Origin: Palaeococcus pacificus DY20341
GTDB taxonomy: Archaea > Methanobacteriota_B > Thermococci > Thermococcales > Thermococcaceae
DNA: 64,000 nt
Direction of reading: 5' to 3'
NCBI RefSeq assembly: GCF_000725425.1
Contig: NZ_CP006019.1
Coordinates: 1,116,001 to 1,180,000, forward strand
The notes beneath the pieces are model-generated. The model had not been told where the DNA came from. It did no database searches and saw nothing but the letters and a program-made list of their open reading frames with translations. This document shows, piece by piece, positions 26,271-34,131 of this stretch. Each line of letters starts with the position of its first letter. Positions within the stretch are counted from its first letter, which is position 1. The position numbers were made by a program, and so were the translations under genes.

Positions 26271-27857
26271 ATGAGTAAACGTGGTATATCTTTGTTCTTG
26301 ATTGGACTTTTTGTTTTTGCAGTTTTAGCCAGCGGCTGTATCGGTGGAAGTGAAGAAACCTCAACAGCTACCTCAGCCCAAAGTGGTTCACAGTATGCAG
26401 AGCAACTTGTTATTGGGGTCACCGACAAAGTGACGGATCTTGACCCAGCCAACGCCTACGACTTCTACACTTGGGAAGTTTTAAACAATGTTATGGAGGG
26501 TCTTGTTAAATATGAACCCGGGACCCTTGAGATTAAACCAGCGCTTGCAGAAAGATGGGAGGTAAGCGATGACTCCAAGGTTTGGACATTTTATTTAAGA
26601 AAGGATGCCAAGTTCGCCGATGGGACTCCTCTAAAAGCTCAAGACGTCGTGAGGAGCATAGAGAGGGTTATGAACATCAATGGAGATCCCGCGTGGCTTG
26701 TCACTGATTTCGTTGATAAAGTTGAAGCAAAGGACGACTACACTGTTGTCTTTTACCTCAAAGATTCCGTGTCTTACTTCCTATCACTCCTTACAACACC
26801 ACCCTACTTCCCAGTACATCCAAGCTACAAGCCAAATGAGATTGATAGTGACCAAACAGCCGGTGGAGTTGGACCCTACAAGATAGCCAAATGGGTTCGT
26901 GATGAGGAGCTCGTTCTCGAAGCTAACGAGAACTACTACGGCGAGAAGCCCAAGACTGAAAAAATAATCATAAAGTTCTATCGTGATGCCTCAACAATGA
27001 GACTTGCTCTCCAGAACGGCGAGATAGACATAGCTTGGAGGACCCTCAAACCAACTGACATTGAGAGCCTCAAAAAAGAAGGTAAGTTCCAGGTCATCGA
27101 GATACCGGGAGCATTTATAAGGTACGTGTGCCTTAACACTCAAAAGGATCCGACCAAAGAGGTTAAGGTGAGACAAGCCCTAGCAGCGGCTCTTGATAGG
27201 GCAGATCTTTCAAACAAGGTCTTTAGGGGAACAGTTGACCCACTCTATAGCCTAATTCCAAACGGGATGTGGTCTCATATCGATGCATTTAAGGAAAAGT
27301 ACGGCGACGCCAACATTGAACTTGCCAAGAACCTTCTCAAAGAGGCTGGCTATGACGAGAACAACCCTCTCCAGATACAACTTTGGTACACTCCAACACA
27401 CTACGGTGACACAGAGGCTGACCTTGCTCAAGTCCTTAAGGAGCAATGGGAGAAGACAGGCGTTATAAAAGTGGACATAAAGAGCGCTGAGTGGGGAACT
27501 TATGTCGACTACGCTAGGAAAGGCCAAATGCAGGTGTATCTTCTCGGCTGGTATCCAGACTACCTCGACCCAGATGACTATACCACACCATTCCTTAAGA
27601 GCACTGCCAACAGCTGGGCAGGAACAGGTTACGCCAACCCACAGATGGATGAGGTTCTAACAAAAGCCCAAACCCTTGTGGATCAAAACGAGAGAGCTAC
27701 TCTCTACGAGCAGGCACAGCAGATACTCGCGGAGGATGTTCCATACATTCCACTCATACAAGGAAAGCTCTTCGTGGTAGCCAGTCCAGGGGTTGGTGGC
27801 GTTAAAATTGGTCCGGATATGATATTCAAATACTACACCCTCTATAAGGAGGAGTGA
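26271..27857 (+). CDS. Oligopeptide/oligosaccharide ABC transporter substrate-binding lipoprotein
   Basis: A 528-residue family 5 solute-binding protein, exported and lipid-anchored (lipobox LASGC, cysteine 23). Typical landmarks are LDPANAYDFYTWEVLNNVMEGL, ALAERWEVSDDSKVWTFYLRKDAKFADG, GVGPYKIAKW and VRQALAAALDR. It captures peptides or, as in several Thermococcales relatives, oligosaccharides, and passes them to the following permeases. GGTGA five bases before ATG 26271 fixes the start. It is the first gene of a five-gene operon and ends 39 bases before the first permease. Confidence 0.92.
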   Translation: MSKRGISLFLIGLFVFAVLASGCIGGSEETSTATSAQSGSQYAEQLVIGVTDKVTDLDPANAYDFYTWEVLNNVMEGLVKYEPGTLEIKPALAERWEVSDDSKVWTFYLRKDAKFADGTPLKAQDVVRSIERVMNINGDPAWLVTDFVDKVEAKDDYTVVFYLKDSVSYFLSLLTTPPYFPVHPSYKPNEIDSDQTAGGVGPYKIAKWVRDEELVLEANENYYGEKPKTEKIIIKFYRDASTMRLALQNGEIDIAWRTLKPTDIESLKKEGKFQVIEIPGAFIRYVCLNTQKDPTKEVKVRQALAAALDRADLSNKVFRGTVDPLYSLIPNGMWSHIDAFKEKYGDANIELAKNLLKEAGYDENNPLQIQLWYTPTHYGDTEADLAQVLKEQWEKTGVIKVDIKSAEWGTYVDYARKGQMQVYLLGWYPDYLDPDDYTTPFLKSTANSWAGTGYANPQMDEVLTKAQTLVDQNERATLYEQAQQILAEDVPYIPLIQGKLFVVASPGVGGVKIGPDMIFKYYTLYKEE

Positions 27858-27896
27858 TTTTTCTTTTCTCCTTTTTAAATCTCGTGAGGTGGTAGA

Positions 27897-28916
27897 ATGG
27901 CTAGAGGCGTCGGTCAGTACATATTAATAAGAGGTTTGATGATTATCCCGACGGTTTTAATCCTTTATACAATCGTCTTCATCTTTTTGCGTATTCTCCC
28001 TGGTGACCCTATTTTGGCTGTAGTCGGAACAAAAAACATCGCCCCCGAGCAGCTGGAGCACTTGAGGGCGATGGCTGGACTGGATAAGCCTCTTTACGTC
28101 CAGTATTTTGATTATCTTTGGAGAATGCTCCATGGTGATTTTGGTGTAACTTTGGCATTCCCAATGGGGAAGCCTGTTGTTGAATACTTAAAACTCCGAT
28201 TCCCCGCTACCCTCGAACTCACACTCTTTGGCTTTTCAATAAGCGTTCTCTTGGGCCTCCTAACGGGAGTAATTGGTGCCGTTAAGAAGGGCACAAAGAT
28301 TGATGCAGGGATGAGACTTTACAGCATCATAGCATATACGCTCTTTATTCCATGGTTCGGTATGATGCTCCAATACATCTTTGGAGTACACTTTCACCTT
28401 CTCCCAACATCGGGAAGAATAAGCCCCGGACTTGATCTCCACACAATAACAGGTCTTTATATCTTTGACAGCATACTCACAGGCAACGGAGAGGCATTCA
28501 TAGATGCGCTTAAACACATAATCCTCCCAAGCTTCACGCTTGGACTTGTTTTAAGTGGGGCGTATACCCGTCTTGTGAGGAACAACATGGTCGATGTTCT
28601 CAGTCAGGACTTCATAAGGGCCTACAAAGCAAGAGGTGTTAGGGATTGGAAGATAACATGGTACGCACTCAAAAACGCTTTCATCCCTATAGTTACGCTT
28701 ATGGGCCTCCAGTTTGCCATACTCCTTGGTGGAGCAGTTTTGACGGAGACAACCTTCAATTGGCCCGGTATGGGAACATTCATCGTCGATAGGATAGACT
28801 ACAGAGACTACAACGCCATACAAGGAGCTGTAGTGTTCTTCGCCTTTTTTGTAGGATTGATAAGCCTCATAGTAGATGTTGTCTACGCACTGCTCGATCC
28901 AAGGGTAAAGTACTGA
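27897..28916 (+). CDS. ABC transporter permease, DppB/OppB type
   Basis: A 339-residue inner-membrane permease with about six helices. It contains the family-typical IFLRILPGDPI near the N-terminus, a large extracytoplasmic loop, and the EAA-like cytoplasmic loop DFIRAYKARGVRDWKITWYALKNAFIPIVT that docks on the ATPases. GAGGTGG precedes the ATG. It is the second gene of the importer operon and ends ten bases before the next start. Confidence 0.93.
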   Translation: MARGVGQYILIRGLMIIPTVLILYTIVFIFLRILPGDPILAVVGTKNIAPEQLEHLRAMAGLDKPLYVQYFDYLWRMLHGDFGVTLAFPMGKPVVEYLKLRFPATLELTLFGFSISVLLGLLTGVIGAVKKGTKIDAGMRLYSIIAYTLFIPWFGMMLQYIFGVHFHLLPTSGRISPGLDLHTITGLYIFDSILTGNGEAFIDALKHIILPSFTLGLVLSGAYTRLVRNNMVDVLSQDFIRAYKARGVRDWKITWYALKNAFIPIVTLMGLQFAILLGGAVLTETTFNWPGMGTFIVDRIDYRDYNAIQGAVVFFAFFVGLISLIVDVVYALLDPRVKY

Positions 28917-28926
28917 GGTGGTTAAA

Positions 28927-29775
28927 ATGGAGCTGATACGGAAAATTTCACGCCCTCTCTTTGAGAAGAAGCCAGGGAGAGGAATGCTAATAGCTGGCCT
29001 ACTCATAGTGTTCATTGTCCTTATCATGGCAATTTTTGCGCCGCTTATAGCCCCCTACGATCCAACAAAGTCGAGTGACGATTCTTTCGCCTCACCGAGT
29101 GGGAAGCACCTCATGGGTACCAACAGGCTTGGACAAGATGTATTCTCAAGGATAGTATGGGGTTCGCGGGTGGTTATCTACGTCGTCATAGTGGCTACTC
29201 TCTTATCTATGAGCATAGGGATTCCTCTTGGCTTAGTATCCGGATACTATGGTGGAAAGATAGATAGGATGTTGAGTGTGATTATGGATAGTATCTACGC
29301 CTTCCCAGCACTTATACTTGCCATAGTCATCGCCGTTGTCCTCGGTCCAAGCCCTATAAATACGGCCATAGCCATATCTTTCGTTTACGTTCCAACGTAC
29401 TTTAGAATGGTGCGCGGTCAGACTTTAAGTCTCAAGGGTCAGCTCTTCGTTGAGGCTGCAAGGGCTTTAGGTACCAAAAACAAGGAGATAATGTTCAAGT
29501 ACATTCTTCCAAATCTCGCTCCGACGATACTCGTTGTCTTCACATTGAGTGTCGCCGATGCTATACTAACGGAAGCCGGTCTAAGCTTTCTTGGACTCTC
29601 GGTGACTCCTCCAACGCCTGATTGGGGCTATGACCTCAGGGTTGGACAGCCATTTATACTCGACGGCTACTGGTGGCTCGTGTTCTTCCCAGGAATCATG
29701 ATAATGCTCTTTGCCATGGGTTTTGCCCTAATTGGAGAAGCACTCAGTGAAAGGATATCCCTTGGAACGAGGTGA
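28927..29775 (+). CDS. ABC transporter permease, DppC/OppC type
   Basis: A 282-residue permease. An N-terminal helix is followed by APLIAPYDPTKSS and HLMGTNRLGQDVFSRIVWGSR, hallmarks of DppC. The coupling loop is FVEAARALGTKNKEIMFKYILPNLAPTILV. ATG 28927 is preferred because GAGGTGG lies at the correct spacing after the dppB-type stop. It pairs with the preceding permease to form the transmembrane channel. Confidence 0.93.
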   Translation: MELIRKISRPLFEKKPGRGMLIAGLLIVFIVLIMAIFAPLIAPYDPTKSSDDSFASPSGKHLMGTNRLGQDVFSRIVWGSRVVIYVVIVATLLSMSIGIPLGLVSGYYGGKIDRMLSVIMDSIYAFPALILAIVIAVVLGPSPINTAIAISFVYVPTYFRMVRGQTLSLKGQLFVEAARALGTKNKEIMFKYILPNLAPTILVVFTLSVADAILTEAGLSFLGLSVTPPTPDWGYDLRVGQPFILDGYWWLVFFPGIMIMLFAMGFALIGEALSERISLGTR

Positions 29776-29780
29776 TGGAA

Positions 29781-30737
29781 ATGTTGGAAGTTAAAAATCT
29801 TGGCATACATTACTTCACGCTTAACGGTGTTGTTAGGGCTGTTGAAGGGGTTTCCTTCTCTATTGACAAGAAGGAGTGGGTTACATTCGTGGGTGAAAGC
29901 GGAAGTGGGAAGTCCACGGTGGCCCATGCGATACTTAACGTTGTTCCCTCTCCAGGGAGGATAGTATCTGGAGAGATAATCTTCGAGGGCAAGAACCTGC
30001 TGACGCTCGAAAAAGAGGCTCTCAAGGAGATACGAGGCAGGGAGATAAGTATGGTCTTTCAGGATCCAATGACAAGCCTCGATCCCCTCAGGAAGGTTGG
30101 AGATCAAATAGCGGAGGTTTTGATGGAGCATGGCGTTGGAAACGATGAAGCTTACGAAAGAGCGAGAGAGCTCCTCGAAAAAGTCAACCTCCCAGCGGAC
30201 AGGATAAACTCATATCCTCACCAGCTCAGCGGCGGTCAGAGACAAAGGATAAGCATAGCAATGGCAATGGCCTTCAATCCCAAGCTCCTCATAGCAGACG
30301 AGCCAACGACAGCCCTTGACGTTATAGTGCAGGACTCGATTATGGATCTGATAGACGAGCTTAAGGCTGAGGGGACAAGCATATTCTTCGTCACCCATGA
30401 CATCTCACTTGCCATCGAGAGGAGTGACAAAATAGCGGTTATGTACGCAGGTAAACTAGTCGAATTTGGGAACGTAGAGAGTATACTTGAGAATCCGCTT
30501 CATCCCTACACGAAGGCCCTTCTTGAGAGCGTACCTGACCTCTGGAGCGAGAGCAAGGAGATAAAGTCAATACCCGGCTACCCACCAGATCTTAGAAATC
30601 CTCCGGGGGGTTGTCGTTTTCATCCGAGGTGTCCGTTTGCAGATGAGAGGTGTAGGAAGATGGAGCCAGCATACATAGAGTACGAGAAAGGACACTTCGT
30701 AGCATGTCATCTCCGGGGAGGTGTGGGAAGTGAATAA
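29781..30737 (+). CDS. ABC transporter ATPase, DppD/OppD type
   Basis: A 318-residue ATPase with Walker A GESGSGKST, signature LSGGQRQRIS, Walker B LLIADEPTTALD and H-loop FFVTHDIS. The C-terminus has the oligopeptide-transporter cysteine motif PPGGCRFHPRCPFADERC with a later cysteine, four in all, known in relatives to bind an Fe-S cluster or metal. GAGGTGA precedes ATG 29781. The last 100 or so bases are identical to the end of the following ATPase gene. The gene overlaps that start by eight bases. Confidence 0.93.
   Translation: MLEVKNLGIHYFTLNGVVRAVEGVSFSIDKKEWVTFVGESGSGKSTVAHAILNVVPSPGRIVSGEIIFEGKNLLTLEKEALKEIRGREISMVFQDPMTSLDPLRKVGDQIAEVLMEHGVGNDEAYERARELLEKVNLPADRINSYPHQLSGGQRQRISIAMAMAFNPKLLIADEPTTALDVIVQDSIMDLIDELKAEGTSIFFVTHDISLAIERSDKIAVMYAGKLVEFGNVESILENPLHPYTKALLESVPDLWSESKEIKSIPGYPPDLRNPPGGCRFHPRCPFADERCRKMEPAYIEYEKGHFVACHLRGGVGSE
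30600..30706 (+). repeat. Perfect 107-bp direct repeat, copy 1 (3' end of dppD-type gene)
   Basis: Bases 30600-30706 match 31597-31703 without a mismatch. The repeat encodes the C-terminal four-cysteine motif. The rest of the two ATPase genes is only distantly related, so exact DNA identity points to recent gene conversion. Confidence 0.9.
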
Positions 30738-31725
30738 AGCAATCTTAAAGGTTGAGAACCTTAAGAAATACTTTCCGGTCAAAAGGGGAATCATCGAGAC
30801 CCTAAGAGGAGAGCCTCAGAAGTTCGTTAAGGCCATTGATGGGATAAGCTTTGAGGTGAGGAAAGGAGAAACGCTCGCGCTAATAGGAGAAAGCGGTTGC
30901 GGAAAAACCACGACAGGAAGGGTAGTTTTAAGGCTTATAGAACCCACTGATGGGAAGATAATCTTCGACGGCACTGACATAACGATGCTAAATGATGAGG
31001 AGCTTAGACCCTACAGGCGGAGGATGCAGATGGTCTTTCAAGACCCTTATGCGAGCTTGAGTCCAAGGATGAAGATAGGTGAAGCGATAGCACATCCTCT
31101 TCTGATTCATGGTTTGGCTAGTAAGGAAGAGGCAAAGGAGCTGGTCCTTAAGATGCTCAAGCGTGTTGGGCTCACTCCCGAAGATGAGTTTTATGATCGC
31201 TATCCCCATCACCTCAGTGGCGGACAGCGTCAGAGGGTAGTCATAGCAAGGGCGATGATACTCAAGCCCGAGTTCGTTGTGGCCGATGAGGCAGTGTCGA
31301 TGATAGACGTTTCCATGAGAGCTTCGATACTTCAACTTCTCGAGAGCTTCAAAGAGGAGTACAACCTCAGCATGCTCTTTATCACACATGACATAGCTGT
31401 TGCAAAGCTCATCGCAGACAGGATAGCGGTAATGTACCTTGGGAAGATAGTTGAAATTGGCCCAACGGATGAAGTTCTCAAAAACCCCGGGCACCCGTAC
31501 ACCCTCGCCCTCATTCAAGCTGTGCCTTCGGTGGTGAAGAGGAAGGAGCACAGAAAGAGGATAGAAATAACGGGAGAAGTTCCAAACGCGGTCAGCCCTC
31601 CGGGGGGTTGTCGTTTTCATCCGAGGTGTCCGTTTGCAGATGAGAGGTGTAGGAAGATGGAGCCAGCATACATAGAGTACGAGAAAGGACACTTCGTAGC
31701 ATGCCACCACCCAATTAGGGGGTGA
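30730..31725 (+). CDS. ABC transporter ATPase, DppF/OppF type
   Basis: A 331-residue ATPase with Walker A GESGCGKTT, signature LSGGQRQRV, and a Walker B that reads FVVADEAVSMIDVS instead of the usual DEPVSALDVS. The H-loop is LFITHDIAV. Its C-terminus carries the same four-cysteine motif as its partner. GTG 30730 with GGAGGTG six bases upstream is the probable start. It ends the importer operon; the convergent Mut7-C gene ends three bases after it. Confidence 0.93.
   Translation: MNKAILKVENLKKYFPVKRGIIETLRGEPQKFVKAIDGISFEVRKGETLALIGESGCGKTTTGRVVLRLIEPTDGKIIFDGTDITMLNDEELRPYRRRMQMVFQDPYASLSPRMKIGEAIAHPLLIHGLASKEEAKELVLKMLKRVGLTPEDEFYDRYPHHLSGGQRQRVVIARAMILKPEFVVADEAVSMIDVSMRASILQLLESFKEEYNLSMLFITHDIAVAKLIADRIAVMYLGKIVEIGPTDEVLKNPGHPYTLALIQAVPSVVKRKEHRKRIEITGEVPNAVSPPGGCRFHPRCPFADERCRKMEPAYIEYEKGHFVACHHPIRG
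31597..31703 (+). repeat. Perfect 107-bp direct repeat, copy 2 (3' end of dppF-type gene)
   Basis: Second copy of the sequence at 30600-30706, in the same reading frame relative to its gene. The identity stops one codon after ALA-Cys: copy 1 continues TCAT, copy 2 CCAC. Confidence 0.9.
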
Positions 31726-31728
31726 ACT

Positions 31729-32202
31729 TTACTCGTTCGCTTCTCTCAATTTCTTATCAATTTTCACAACCTCCCTCCACTGTCTCCCCGGCCAGTAGAT
31801 TTGACCACACTGGGTACACACGTAGAACTCATCGTACTTTTCGTAGACTCTTTGAGGTACTTTCTCAATGATTTCTTCTTTCTCAACTTCTCTTATCAAG
31901 CCGTTGCACTTTGGGCAGCGGGCGTTTGGAGGGAAAAGCTCCTCGAACTTAAAACCTTCCTCTCTCAGCTGCTTTATCTGTTCTTCGAACGTATTTGAAT
32001 GTATGAGAATAACATTCTCCGCTCTTTTGGCAAGGTCTTCATCGCGCGTTAAAACAATCCTCCCCTCACTCTCGGCAATTTTTAAAATCTCGTCATCATC
32101 TTTTACACCGTAAATGGTATCGTATCCATACAAGCGAAGCCACCTTGCGAGGCGTCCTAGCATTAGGTCAGCTATGAGCTTGGGTTTTTCCTCCATGGGC
32201 AT
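31729..32202 (-). CDS. Mut7-C RNase-domain protein (PIN-like plus zinc ribbon)
   Basis: A protein of about 157 residues of the Mut7-C family. The N-terminal PIN-like half has FIADLMLGRLARWLRLYGYDT-like residues (LIADLMLGRLARWLRLYGYD), ILTRDEDLA and conserved acidic residues. The C-terminal half has a zinc ribbon with CPKC and CTQC. A role in RNA cleavage is inferred from the family. ATG 32202 or 32196 could start it; neither has a Shine-Dalgarno site, and AACTTTATC about 28 bases upstream suggests a leaderless mRNA. Confidence 0.82.
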   Translation of the reverse strand: MPMEEKPKLIADLMLGRLARWLRLYGYDTIYGVKDDDEILKIAESEGRIVLTRDEDLAKRAENVILIHSNTFEEQIKQLREEGFKFEELFPPNARCPKCNGLIREVEKEEIIEKVPQRVYEKYDEFYVCTQCGQIYWPGRQWREVVKIDKKLREANE

Positions 32203-32285
32203 CAAAAGTTATTAGCGCGTTCAAGATAAAGTTCTTTTGGTGGGGGGATGCATATTTTGATGCAAGTTAGAGAAAAATTTAGCAA

Positions 32286-32316
32286 CTCTTATAAACGCTA
32301 TTTCATGTTCATGAAA
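32286..32316 (+). promoter_or_regulatory. Promoter with perfect palindrome before the PhnP-like gene
   Basis: CTTATAAACGC (about 32288-32298) is followed by TTTCATGTTCATGAAA at 32301-32316, two 7-base arms (TTTCATG and CATGAAA) around TT. The palindrome sits where transcription should begin, as expected of a repressor operator. Confidence 0.5.
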
Positions 32317-32328
32317 TAAGGTGATTTA

Positions 32329-33075
32329 ATGATAGTTTACTTCCTTGGAACAGGCGGTTCAGAGGGCATCCCTGCTCACCTTTGCACTTGCCCAACGTGC
32401 GAGGAGGCGAGAAAGTTTGGTTTTGCCCAGAGAAAACCTTCAACCCTCGCAATAATAACGAAGAACAACAAAGCCGTTCTAATAGATGTTGGGACGGATA
32501 TAAGGGATCTGCTCCACGTTCCCCTCGAGGCCATACTCCTAACCCACTGGCACCACGACCACATATACGGTCTCTACAAGCTCCGCTGGACCGCTAGAAA
32601 AACTAAACTCTACGCACCGAGAGAACACGCCGACCAACTAATCATTACCGACCCAAAGAACATTGAAGTCCACTTTATCCGTGCTGGAGATGAGTTAATC
32701 CTAGACTCACTTAGAGTAACTGCTTTGAGGTTAAATCACCAAATAGAAACGCTCGGTTATTTGATTGAGGAGGATGATAAGGCAATAGCTCTCCTCTATG
32801 ATACTAAGAACCTTTCTCAGAAAACATTGAAAATGCTTAAGGAGAAAAAGCTCCGCTTAGCAATTATGGACGCTACCTATGCTCCGGGTGTAAATGACCC
32901 CTACCACAACAACGTGGATGAGAGTGCCCAAATGGGAATAAAAATAGCAGAGAGGGTTCTCTTGTCGCACATCTCTCACAAGAACCTCCCATTCCTTCAG
33001 CTCGCCGAATATGTACGCCAAAAATACGATGGGAAGGTTTTGGTGGCCTATGATGGCATGATATTCTACGTTTGA
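32329..33075 (+). CDS. MBL-fold phosphodiesterase-like protein (PhnP type)
   Basis: A 248-residue metallo-beta-lactamase-fold enzyme of the PhnP/RNase Z-like class. It starts YFLGTGGSEGIPAHLCTCPTC, where the cysteines bind a structural zinc in PhnP relatives. The metal motif is LTHWHHDHIYG near residue 75, and LLSHISHKN lies near the end. Such enzymes cleave cyclic phosphodiesters. There is no phosphonate operon here, so the substrate is open. GGTGATTTA precedes the ATG, and it runs into the nitroreductase gene 10 bases downstream. Confidence 0.85.
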   Translation: MIVYFLGTGGSEGIPAHLCTCPTCEEARKFGFAQRKPSTLAIITKNNKAVLIDVGTDIRDLLHVPLEAILLTHWHHDHIYGLYKLRWTARKTKLYAPREHADQLIITDPKNIEVHFIRAGDELILDSLRVTALRLNHQIETLGYLIEEDDKAIALLYDTKNLSQKTLKMLKEKKLRLAIMDATYAPGVNDPYHNNVDESAQMGIKIAERVLLSHISHKNLPFLQLAEYVRQKYDGKVLVAYDGMIFYV

Positions 33076-33085
33076 GGTGGTCTCT

Positions 33086-33658
33086 ATGATTCTTGAGCTC
33101 GCTAAGAGGAGAAAAACTGTTAGAAAGTTTAAGCACGAAAGTTTTCCACTTGAAAAGCTCTTGAAGTGTATTGAAGCTGCCAAAGAAGCCCCGTCAGGTA
33201 TGAATGCTCAACCTTGGCACTTTGTAGTGGTTAAAGATATGGAACTGAAGAGGAGAATCAGAGAAACCTGTGAAGAGGGCGAGAAAGAGTTCTATGAACG
33301 GGTTAAGGGAAAACTCGGCGACTGGCTGAGCAAAAAAGGTTTTACCTGGGAGAAGCCTTTTTTAACTGAGGCTCCTTACTTGGTCTTGGTCTTCTCCAAC
33401 GTTAAAGCACCATTTTCAAAAGAATCTACGTGGCTCTCAATCGGATATCTCTTATTGGCGCTCGAGGAAGAAGGCCTTGCAACGGTCACATACACGCCGC
33501 CAAATTTTAAGGCAATAGCAAAGCTCGTGAATGCGCCAAAGGACTACCGTCTCGAAGTAATACTCCCAGTGGGCTATTCAAACGATGACAAGCCCAAATA
33601 TGAGAGGAAAAGGCTTGAAGAAGTTTACAGCTTAGACAAATTCGAGCTGAAAAGTTAG
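33086..33658 (+). CDS. Nitroreductase-family flavoprotein
   Basis: A 190-residue NAD(P)H:FMN nitroreductase-like protein. The N-terminal RRKTVRKFKHESFPLEKLLKCIEAAKEAPSGMNAQPWHFVVV is the FMN-phosphate-binding signature. The C-terminal half has WLSIGYLLLALEEEGLATVTYTPP and LEVILPVGY. The electron acceptor is unknown. GAGGTGG at 33074-33080 fixes ATG 33086. It is probably cotranscribed with the preceding MBL-fold gene and ends convergently, five bases from the phosphatase gene. Confidence 0.88.
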   Translation: MILELAKRRKTVRKFKHESFPLEKLLKCIEAAKEAPSGMNAQPWHFVVVKDMELKRRIRETCEEGEKEFYERVKGKLGDWLSKKGFTWEKPFLTEAPYLVLVFSNVKAPFSKESTWLSIGYLLLALEEEGLATVTYTPPNFKAIAKLVNAPKDYRLEVILPVGYSNDDKPKYERKRLEEVYSLDKFELKS

Positions 33659-33663
33659 AAAAA

Positions 33664-34131
33664 CTAAACTTTGGCTTTTCCTTTTCCCTGCTCCTGTAAG
33701 TATTTCTCAAACTCCTTCAAAACTTCCATCTGCTCCTCTGTTTCCACAGCGGAGGGTTTAAGCATCCTAACTTTAACCAAAGCTTCTCTAAGGCTCAGTC
33801 CTTGGGAGTACATTAGATAAGCAACCGCAACAGTGCCGCTCCTCCCACTCCCTCCAAGACAGTGGATTAATACTTTTTTGTCCTTCTTTACCATTGCATC
33901 AATCCACTTCACTATTCCACTTAGCTCGTCTAAAGTTGGAGCAGTGAAATCTTCGATTGGAGCGTAAAGGACTTCAACACCGTTTTCAAGGAGCTCACTT
34001 AGCTCGTAGTAGAGCTCATACTCATAAGTTAGAACAACAACGGCCTGGAATTCCTTCACAACTTGGGGAACATCCTCTGGATAGGGCATGGGTGAGAATG
34101 CAACCCTTTCAGTTATAAATTTCGGAATCAT
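33664..34131 (-). CDS. Dual-specificity protein phosphatase
   Basis: A 155-residue cysteine phosphatase. The catalytic loop HCLGGSGRSGT (Cys-X5-Arg) lies near residue 90, with a general-acid aspartate candidate in APIEDFTAPT. Family members dephosphorylate protein tyrosine or serine/threonine, or RNA 5' ends; the target is unknown. GGGGGTTAAATT precedes ATG. It lies downstream of the metallopeptidase-like gene, whose undisturbed frame would end at 34146, just before this ribosome-binding site. Confidence 0.85.
   Translation of the reverse strand: MIPKFITERVAFSPMPYPEDVPQVVKEFQAVVVLTYEYELYYELSELLENGVEVLYAPIEDFTAPTLDELSGIVKWIDAMVKKDKKVLIHCLGGSGRSGTVAVAYLMYSQGLSLREALVKVRMLKPSAVETEEQMEVLKEFEKYLQEQGKGKAKV

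Noticed and set aside
30567-31710. Minus-strand frames sharing an identical internal peptide
   Set aside because: Both are antisense to the 107-bp repeat in the ATPase genes; the shared peptide reflects the DNA repeat, not a gene family.
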